Assembly (NCBI RefSeq): GCF_000327385.1
Contig: NW_008708846.1
Span: forward strand, 1,020,382 to 1,084,381
DNA: 64,000 bases
Direction of reading: 5' to 3'
Source of the DNA: Lottia gigantea
Lineage: Eukaryota > Mollusca > Gastropoda > Lottiidae
Shown: positions 56,295 to 64,000 of the stretch, piece by piece
How positions within the stretch are numbered: position 1 is the stretch's first letter
How the letters are laid out: every line of letters begins with the position of its first letter
Program-made: the position numbers and the translations under genes
The notes under the pieces: model-generated
Database searches by the model: none
What the model was told of the DNA's origin: nothing
Seen by the model: only the letters and a program-made list of their open reading frames with translations

Positions 56295-56406
56295 TCATTA
56301 GCTCATGGAGACATGAAGTGTAAGGTATCACCCAGTGTAAAATCAGACTTAACACATATTATTTCCAAAGTAGAAGAGGATTGTATTGAGGATTATTCAG
56401 AGACAG
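56295..56406 (+). CDS. Candidate penultimate exon of an unknown plus-strand gene
   Basis: TTGCCATTTTAG precedes an open 112-bp stretch that ends at ACAG|GTATGT. Translation: SLAHGDMKCKVSPSVKSDLT, then HIISKVEEDCIEDYSET. Phase 1 at the 3' end. The next acceptor (TTCTTTCTTTTCAG) at 56540 joins in frame and gives a stop eight codons later; a polyadenylation signal follows. The protein end is not recognised, and no earlier exons were found in the window. It could be chance, a pseudogene or the tail of a host gene nested opposite the annexin. Confidence 0.35.
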
Positions 56407-56540
56407 GTATGTAATATGAATGCGCGTCGTGTGAATAGTTAGTGGAGTTTATATAACCCTATTCACAATAAAATACATCGTGAGTCAATACATCACAGAT
56501 ATAAATGTAATATTTGACAAATATTATTCTTTCTTTTCAG

Positions 56541-56566
56541 TTCAGCAAAGTAATGATATAAGTTAA
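56541..56566 (+). CDS. Candidate terminal exon of the same gene
   Basis: After a strong pyrimidine tract and CAG, the frame reads QQSNDIS and stops at 56564-56566. AATAAA is at 56910-56915. A 37-bp direct duplication (CAGTTATTTATTGATTCAAA) lies in the presumed 3' UTR at 56836-56902. The pair of splice sites, the frame and the signal fit each other, but no homology supports it. Confidence 0.3.
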
Positions 56567-56952
56567 TAGAATATGAACACAGCAATAGGAAAATGATTAT
56601 TGATTAAAATTTTACTAGTTAGTGGCAATTACTAGTCTGCACCTGCTACCTAGACAGTATTGATTTATCATTACCATTATTACAGAGTATAAAAGAAAAT
56701 CAAGTGATTCAAATGTTTACCAGGACTACACTACCTGACTATTTGTAACCAAGTAGAGCTCCTCCTGGAGCCCTCCTAGGCAACGGTTTAGCGTCATTTA
56801 TGTTTACCTTGACAACATCAGTAATGGTTTAATGTATACAGTTATTTATTGATTCAAATATTTAGCTTGATACAGTTATTTATTGATTCAAATATTTGTA
56901 ATTCAGTTTAATAAAAGCATTTATTTTATGTTAAATCTTCTGTATTAAAAAT

Positions 56953-58190
56953 ATGGGTGTTATTCTTAAACACAAAAAGCATAATTTTAATTACAGTGGG
57001 GATGGGTTTTTATCTGCGTTGACGTCTCTTATACCAAAAGTGGCGACTTTTGTAACAAAAAACAAGGACCTCATTTTATCAGGCGCCAAGGCCGTTTCTT
57101 CTTTAGGTCAGGCCGCACATACCATTTCAAAAACTGTCCAACAAAAAAATGAATTGGAAAAATTGCACAAAATTAGAGATCTCAGAATTAAAAGATTGGG
57201 AGCCAAACAAAATTTTAGGTTAAATTCAAAAATGGCAAATAAAGTTAAACTGGAATGATATTAAGATTAAAGATGGAACTGTCCACCAAAACAGAATCCC
57301 ACAACAGAACGTTACGTTAGAAAACAATTTTTTCCCCTCCTTATTCAGCGAAATGGTTTAAGAAGCAGGTTCAAATATAACTGAAACCATTAAACACCCA
57401 GGTGAATTTGAAACCATGTTGAAAACCCTACTTTATCCAAAAGATTATAATTCATCATCGGGATGGATTGCAGATTTGGGAGATGGGGGAATTCAAAACA
57501 ACCAAGAAGACATTGCGTGTCATGCCAACGAAAGAATAGTTTGAACTGCAGTTAGAAATTTAATCAATGTCTCAAAATTTGAAAATAATAAAGGTTATAG
57601 AAAAAGAGTTGTTTTATACAATCGAACTGTTGATGGTAACATGTGGGGAACTTATGTTAACTAGCCTCTATATCCACTATTCGTTTTACTTGGACATAGA
57701 AAGGTTTACATTGGTCTTCCTTTCAAATTCCATCTTCAAAGAACAATAAATAATGATAGAATATTTTTTGGAGAAGACAATTCAAATGCTCAATTGAAAA
57801 TAACAAATATTCAATTATATGTTCCAGTAATAACCCCAACAATTGAAGTAGAAACAAGACTACTTAATAGTTTGACAAAAGATATTGATGTAGCATTTTT
57901 AAGAACAAACCCGATTGGATCGGTAACAATCCCAGGTGAGAATTACACATGGCAAGTGACAAACACTACAAAACCAGCAAGATATTTAATACTTGGTTTC
58001 AAAACTCTTCCGGATTCGCAAGAAAATAATAATAACCTTTTTAAATAACTGGTGACAACTTCCGAGATCCTAAAATAAAAAGAGTTCAAGTAAGAACGAA
58101 TAATGAAAATTATCCAAACCAACCAGTAACAATTGATCCAGATACTAAAGATATTAAAAATTATATAGAAACTATAAAATTATGAGTTAT
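56953..58190 (+). mobile_element. Virus-like fragment with a capsid-type domain, broken
   Basis: Two neighbouring protein remnants. First, 56953-57258: a 101-residue basic protein with an alanine/glycine-rich helical middle (SALTSLIPKVATFV), possibly a minor structural protein. Second, about 57260-58190: pieces such as YIGLPFKFHLQRTINNDR and LKITNIQLYVPVITPTIEVE, which resemble the double-jelly-roll capsid-type proteins of Polinton/adintovirus-like elements. This assignment is from memory of the family and uncertain. The second region has several breaks. No polymerase, integrase or terminal repeat was found within the window. It looks old. Confidence 0.45.
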
Positions 58191-58324
58191 TTGGAAATGT
58201 ACCTCAGTTTCAATATGTCGATTTTGTTTTAAATCATCCAATATTTTGCTTTGATCTCTCCGCCTACAAAGAAGACTTGTCCAAAACAGCAGTGGGCTAT
58301 TTACATAGTCAGAAGTACCCCTAC

Positions 58325-58430
58325 AGCAATTTACCACGGCGTGGTAACTTGTTAAATTAGGCCAATGTCACCATGTTAGTCTATGGAGACAAAACGTGGT
58401 AACTAAATTTTACCACGTTTTTTTTATTTG
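58325..58430. repeat. Two palindromes sharing GTGGTAA
   Basis: TTACCACGGCGTGGTAA at about 58331-58347 and ACGTGGTAA, a short loop, TTACCACGT at about 58397-58421. Both have the same half-site. Role unknown. The rest of 58191-59310 is AT-rich, with a TCTACCG-reiterated patch near 58935-59035. Confidence 0.6.
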
Positions 58431-59311
58431 GTGGATTTCATACAATTTTCTTTTGACATTTTAAAAAATCACACTTTTTAGGTTTCAAAAATATAAATAT
58501 TGTGAACATTTCACATTGTTAACACACTAAAATAATCATTTTAATATCTCTAGCGAAGAAAAATATCTGGTGACTATGGTTTTCCGGCATTGTGGACGCT
58601 AAATTTCACAATTTCTGAAATCGCTATGCGATGTGAACCATAAGGAATGCGTGTTTATAATCATACTTCGGTATTGCGTCCAATTCCAGCTGTCTATTAG
58701 TCTGCAATTCGTTTATATATACATTTTAAAGCTATACTTTTGACAGACTTTTATTGAATTTTTAATTTCCAAGCTATAACACTGTATGTTCCTGGTTCCC
58801 AGGCTATTGTAGGAGAAGAATTATAGAGTTTCAGGATTTCTGGTGCCCTTTAACACGACGAGCCAAAGCGAACCTCGACACTTTAGTCATAAAAACTAAA
58901 GATAGAAATAGACTCAGTGCGGCTGAATACATGTGTAATCTACCGATGTTGTCGGGTTTCTACCGCTTTTGCATGTTGTCTACCGCTCTACCGATTTTTG
59001 TTTTTTTTCCTGATCAAATTTTCACGGGACCTACCGTTTTCAATGCTCAAATTCTCTACCATAAATCAACAAAATATCTATCATCACTTGTATCTTAATT
59101 GCCGGTAACACGCGTTAATCTCATCACGTAATAATATTACCTTGCCTGATTAATTAATCCCCCAATTAAGTTGGTGATTTGATCTATTTTCACCCGATAA
59201 TGTGTATTTTAAGCCCACATGACACACTTTTTATAACAACATCCGGTAGATTCTACTTTCGCTTTTATAATAAATTTTACGGTAGCCCTACTTTTACTAA
59301 AAACTGAAATC

Positions 59312-60425
59312 TTGACCTCCACTACATACTACAGTCAAACACTATCAATATCTGTACTGTTACTGACCTCTACTACAAACTACAGACAAAAACTGTCAAT
59401 ATCTGTATCATTACTGACCTTGACTACATACTACAGTCAAACACTATCAATATCTGTACCATTAATGACCTCTACTACAAACAACAGTCAAACACAGTCA
59501 ATACCTGAAGTATTACTGACAGTGACTACATAATACAGTTAAACACTATCAATATCTGTATCATTAGTAAACTCTACTACACACTACAGGCAAACACCAT
59601 CAATATCTGTATCATTACCGACCTCTACTACATACTACAGTCAAACACTATCAATATCTGTACCGTTACTGACCTCTTCTACAAACTACAGTCAAACACT
59701 ATCAATATCTGTATCATTGCTGACCTTGACTACATACTACAGTTAAACACAGTCAATACCTGAATTATTACTGACTGTGACTACATACTACAGTCAAACA
59801 CTATCAATATCTGTTTTATTACTGACGTCCACTACATACTACAGTCAAAAACTGCCAATATCTGTACCATTACTGATCTCTACTACATACTACAGTCAAA
59901 CACTATCAATATCTGTACCATTACTAAACTATACTACAATCAAACACTACCAATATATTATGTATTATTACTGACCTCGATTACATACTACAGTCAAACA
60001 CTATCAATATCTGTACTGCTACTTCCCTCTACTACAAACTACAGTCAAACACTGTCAATATCTGTATCATTACTGACCTCTACTACAAACTACAGGCAAA
60101 CACCATCAATATCTGTATCATTACCGACCTCTACTACATACTACAGTCAAACACTATCAATATCTGCATCATTACTTCCCTCTACTACAAACTACAGTCA
60201 AACACTATCAATATCTGTATCATTACTTCCCTCTACTACTTACTACAGTTAAACACTATCAATATCTGTTCCATCATTAAACTATACTATAGTCAAACAC
60301 TATCAATATATGTATCATTACTGACCTCGACTACATACTACAGTCAAACACTATCAATATCTGTACCGCTACTTCCTTCTACTACAAACTACAGTCAAAC
60401 ACTGTCAATATCTGTATAATTACTG
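59312..60425. repeat. Minisatellite, 51-bp unit, about 21-22 copies
   Basis: The unit is of the form GACCTCTACTACAAACTACA plus GTCAAACACTATCAATATCT and GTATCATTACT. A few units are shorter. Because 51 is a multiple of 3, several open frames cross the array (for example 59312-59533 and 59777-59974); they are side effects of the period and not genes. Nothing is recognised in 60426-61430. Confidence 0.9.
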
Positions 60426-61474
60426 GAGACATCCACAATATACTAGTTTCAAAAACGGATAATTCCCATGTGAGTTTGAAGGCTCAAATTTTGACAGTGA
60501 CCTGTGAACACTATTACTGATTGGCTTAGCTAAAACATTCCTGTTTCTGAGACTTAAATATGATTGGTCAAAAAATTGGCGTAACTGTCCCTTCTAAAAA
60601 ATTATTTGTCCTGGTCGCAAAAAAATTTTTCCATGCTGCATGAATCGAGTTAAAAAGTTTTTACAATTTTCACATAATTTATTTGTTTGTTTCGAAGTTC
60701 ATTTTAATTCTGGACACTAAGAAAATAAAAACAACATTGTGTTGGTGAAAGCAAATTTCTGGTTGACAAATTGGGAGAGGTTTGAATGAAAGACTAACAA
60801 GTCAGTTTTTTAGTCACATGATAGCGGACCGGTCCTTTTTAAATTTATAAGTGACCAAGTTTGACAATTAAAACATATTTAAACATTTTGTCCAAATTTT
60901 GTTTGTGGATTATGAATCATTGTGTCACAAATATTGTGGAGCGAACGGACTCAGGGCGAACGAACTAGGGGCAAACATGAAAAACCACCGAAAATGTTTA
61001 ACAGTACTTAGCTAAATATAAAATTCTAACTTCATGACCTAGGTCTGTTTCTCCTCTTAATAGCAGTCGAGAGAGAAGGATGTGTATCTGGTTGCTCTGC
61101 TAATAATATGTAAACTTCCTGTATTGTGCTTTAATATTTTTCCTGCTGAAGTCCCTTGGACAAGTATGTTATTCTTAGCTTAAAGGTAACTTTTATTTTT
61201 TTGTGTATTAACTCTTTTGACATCTTCTTAAAAACTATTCTTCTGTATATGATGGCTTCTATTAGTGTGGCTATATAATGGTAACAGTGCCAGTGACCAC
61301 AGCATAGACTTTCCACTAGCTAATATCAATAGAAAGAAACCAACTAGTACCCAACTGTCCAGGATAATATCAAACTATTCACTAAATAAAAAAACACTCT
61401 GTGAAAAAACTAATTAATGCTTCGTTTATAGATAAACTTTCGATAGAGCAAACTGGTGGTGGAATTGTAATTAC

Positions 61475-63224
61475 ATGGAATGCTGGCTACTATGCAGAAT
61501 TCAGAAGAATCTGAATACTTTCATAACACAGACCCATAAGATAGAATCTACGCAAATGTTTGACAAGAACAAAAATTCTGAATCGGATTCTTTGAAAATA
61601 ATTTCGAAGGAGTCTAATTTTACTCTCAATCTTAACCACACAACATCAAAAACTTTGGTGAATGGAAAAAACTGTAAAGATTTTGTCGAGTTTCATCTGC
61701 ATAACATTATTGCTTTGATTGACTCTAAAACAGCTGAAAATATCAACCATGTCCTACAAAAAACAGAGACAACCCCCCCATCCGTCAATCAAAAAGCTGC
61801 ATCTTCATTCAACACCAAAACAAAACAATACAGAAGATGACAGCCTAAAACTCTTTTTTTAGAAATCAGTGATGATGAGGAATCTCACAACCTAGAGCGT
61901 CAGGATTCCTACACAACAATTACCTCATCAGAAACCAGAATAGAGGAAACACCAAAATCAAGATACCAAAAGAAAATTCCATCTTTTGCCTCAAGACTGA
62001 AAAACAGATTTACTAAACAAATCAAAACATACCCCGATTTAGAAGTAACCAAACTTAAACTGACCATAAACAATCTTGAAGCTGAAATCATTAAATTGCA
62101 TGAAATGATAACTGAGAAAGAATTGTGCTCACAAAACCTTAAAGGTGAATATGACAACCTATTCAAAACACACCAACAAATGCTATCAAAAAACCAAAAC
62201 CTTCAAGCTCAAAATAAAGACATGTCAGAATGCCAGACAAAACAAAGTACAGAATTGAAACATGCTTTAGATCAACTTACTATCACTAAACAAAACTTTT
62301 TAAGTGTGAAAACTGAAAACAATAACCTTAAAAAGACAACAGAAAACCAGCTCCAAACAATCAAGACATTAAGAATGGAAAATCAGAAACCTCCAACTGT
62401 TCCAAATACTACCAATTGTGGCATAGAAATTCAACCTGCAGTATTGCCAAAACAGATCCAACAAACATCGCTCAACGTCATCACAAATCAAACAGAGGCA
62501 GGAACCACGAGAAAAGCTGAAATCAGAGCCAAAACCGCTTTATCATTAACTGATAAGAAAGTTGCTATCGTTGGTTCATCCTTATTAAAAATATAATTCA
62601 TAATCGTCTCAATCCTTTCAAAAATACAGAAATCAGGACATTACGTGGCGGCAAAGTCAAGGATGCTGTGACATTTATGTCTAGATGTGCTCCCTCCCAG
62701 GAGAGGTCAACTATAATTTTTTTAATTGGCTCTAATGACGCCACAGATGATAGTGTTAATTTTGATATTGTGTCCAATGACTACGAAAACTTAATTTCAA
62801 CAACAAGAAAAAATTTTCCAAATTGTGTGTTAAAATTCCTAGAAGTGTTGCCTAGGTCAAATAGCAAAGAAAATCTGAAGGACTAGAATATCAATTTAAA
62901 ACGTGTATGTGAAAACTGAGCATTGTGATTTTATTAGTACCAACCAATTCTTTTCAGGTTCATATGCACTATTTATACAGTGATGGAATTCACTTAAATA
63001 TGAAAGGTACAGCACAATTAGTTAAAACTATCAAACATTCTTTAAATATCCCCCCACGTGTGAACAGAATATATGGAAATTCTTTCACCAAGCCATTAAT
63101 GAGTATATTACCAGACACAAGATATCCCCTCTTTATTACTTTACACCCCTCTCATTTTTCAGACGTTCACTTGACCGTAAAACAACTTACCCAGGCATTT
63201 TTGCCCTCCATATTGGCCAATTAA
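61475..63224 (+). pseudogene. LINE ORF1: coiled coil plus SGNH hydrolase
   Basis: The first frame from 61475 has one in-frame TGA (61838-61840) and runs to 62596. It carries a long, heptad-rich coiled coil (about 62040-62380: LKLTINNLEAEIIKLHEMIT; ELKHALDQLTITKQNFL) and then KVAIVGSSLLK, the serine block of an SGNH/GDSL hydrolase. After a 1-nt shift near 62590 it continues with IRTLRGGKVKDAVTFMSR and IIFLIGSNDATDD (the GxND block), and after another break DGIHLNMKGTAQLV (the DxxH block, 62983-63024). All catalytic blocks (S, N, D, H) are present in order. The coiled coil probably trimerises the RNA-binding protein; the esterase's role in retrotransposition is unknown. Confidence 0.75.
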
Positions 63225-63442
63225 GTAATATATCATTTGGACTGTTGCTTTATTTGTTTAACACCCAACTGTTATATTTTACATTGATAACCCCCAACTG
63301 TTCTATGTTATTTTATGGATTTATATTCTCCTTATTTTTTTGTTATTCTTGATATTTGGAATGTCAGTGTTTTCATGTTAAATCCAACACATTTTCTGCA
63401 TATTTTTTATAGGTTTTTCACAATTATTTGAACTTATACACT

Positions 63443-64000
63443 ATGGTAATTAATTTCGGATTTTGGAAAATAAATGGATTCGAATCAAAAATTACAAATC
63501 ACAAGAATGATTTGTCTATTGCCATTAAGCATCTTGATATTGTATGCTTTGTTGAAACCTAAATACCCTGGGACAAATGTAATTTATATACTAAAGATCT
63601 CCCTCGGTATACAGGTAAATTTTTCTCTAGAAAAGATAGCAGTTGCAGTCTGAAATCTGGGGGTGGTTCTGCTATTTTTTTAAAATCTAAATATAAAGTC
63701 GGCATTGAAATCACCAAGGACAATGATGGGGACATTGTCTGGTTCAAACCCAAGAAATCTGCTTTCAATCTTGAAAAGGATCTATTTATATGTTCAGTGT
63801 ATATTCCACCTCAAAATTCTTGTATCTGGAATAAAAAACAATATGATCCATGATAAACTCGGAAAAGATATATCCATATATAGTTCGATAGGCAACGTTT
63901 TACTCGGAGGTGATTTCAATGCCAGAACTTCAAATCTAAAAGACATATTAGTATCCGATACCGGATCATCTTCTCATTTTGATAAACCTTTCCCTCAGGT
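63443..64000 (+). pseudogene. LINE ORF2 endonuclease, partial
   Basis: Starts at ATG 63443 with MVINFGFWKINGFESKITNH. Then IAIKHLDIVCFVET is followed by an in-frame TAA at 63560-63562. Next come KSGGGSAIFLKSKYKVGIEI, DLFICSVYIPPQNS, a frameshift near 63850, and LLGGDFNARTSNLKD near 63900. These are the early blocks of an apurinic-type endonuclease. RT would lie beyond the window. Confidence 0.8.

Larger units (their letters stand above)
61430..64000 (+). mobile_element. LINE with SGNH-hydrolase ORF1, 5' part
   Basis: ORF1 (61475-63224) with a coiled coil and an esterase-like domain, then ORF2 with an apurinic-type endonuclease from 63443, cut by the window end. It differs from the LINE at 23.7-28.1 kb in ORF1 type, so it is another lineage. 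Esterase-bearing ORF1 proteins are known in CR1-like and other LINE groups. Confidence 0.8.

Noticed and set aside
59312-59974. Open frames of 60-73 codons with a repeated TYYSQTLSISV pattern
   Set aside because: They follow from the 51-bp minisatellite (17 codons per unit) and change frame wherever a unit is shorter.

Overview
The window is a stretch of AT-rich, intron- and repeat-dominated animal DNA. I infer a mollusc, most likely a bivalve, from four things: many pearl-like elements (a ~160-bp core unit plus an ACGG microsatellite), Penelope-like elements, a tRNA-derived SINE, and BEL/Pao, Tc1 and ISL2EU-type elements side by side. There are no rRNA genes, no functional-looking tRNA genes and no CRISPR array. 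Almost every long open frame belongs to a mobile element.

Only one host gene is clear: an annexin on the minus strand. Four exons are visible (53235-53314, 47498-47554, 45815-46004, 34980-35161). Together they cover the end of annexin repeat 2, the linker, repeat 3 and most of repeat 4. Splice sites and phases agree. The 5' exons and the last exon were not found. Its introns are filled by pearl-like elements, AGGTCA-rich repeats and a minus-strand BEL/Pao fossil. A weak second host candidate is the 3' end of an unknown plus-strand gene at 56295-56566 with a polyadenylation signal at 56910.

Layout. 1-10 kb: a hairpin-ended repeat terminus, a 3 x 168-bp tandem repeat, a Ty3/gypsy fragment, a broken minus-strand Penelope-like element with its ~310-bp end repeats, and several pearl-like copies. 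10.3-23.3 kb: an ISL2EU-type DNA transposon with a plus-strand SAP/SWIM/YqaJ nuclease gene facing a minus-strand THAP-DDE transposase. Its nuclease gene is split by a BEL/Pao element (10826-18504, 129-bp LTRs, 5-bp target duplication), and that BEL/Pao element in turn contains a Tc1 transposon with an intact open frame and an 823-bp MITE. 23.7-28.1 kb: a LINE with a zinc-finger/RRM-like ORF1 and an endonuclease/RT ORF2. 28-35 kb: AGGTCA-rich and pearl-like repeats, two inverted copies of a Penelope-type end with a hammerhead-like core, a BEL/Pao integrase fragment, a tRNA-SINE, and a TIR-bounded 1.3-kb element carrying an unrecognised open frame. 35-56 kb: annexin introns. 56.9-58.2 kb: a broken virus-like fragment with a probable capsid-type domain. 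59.3-60.4 kb: a 51-bp minisatellite. 61.4-64 kb: the 5' part of a second LINE whose ORF1 has a coiled coil and an SGNH-hydrolase domain; its ORF2 endonuclease runs off the window.

All calls come from reading the sequence and ORF translations by eye. No database search was run.
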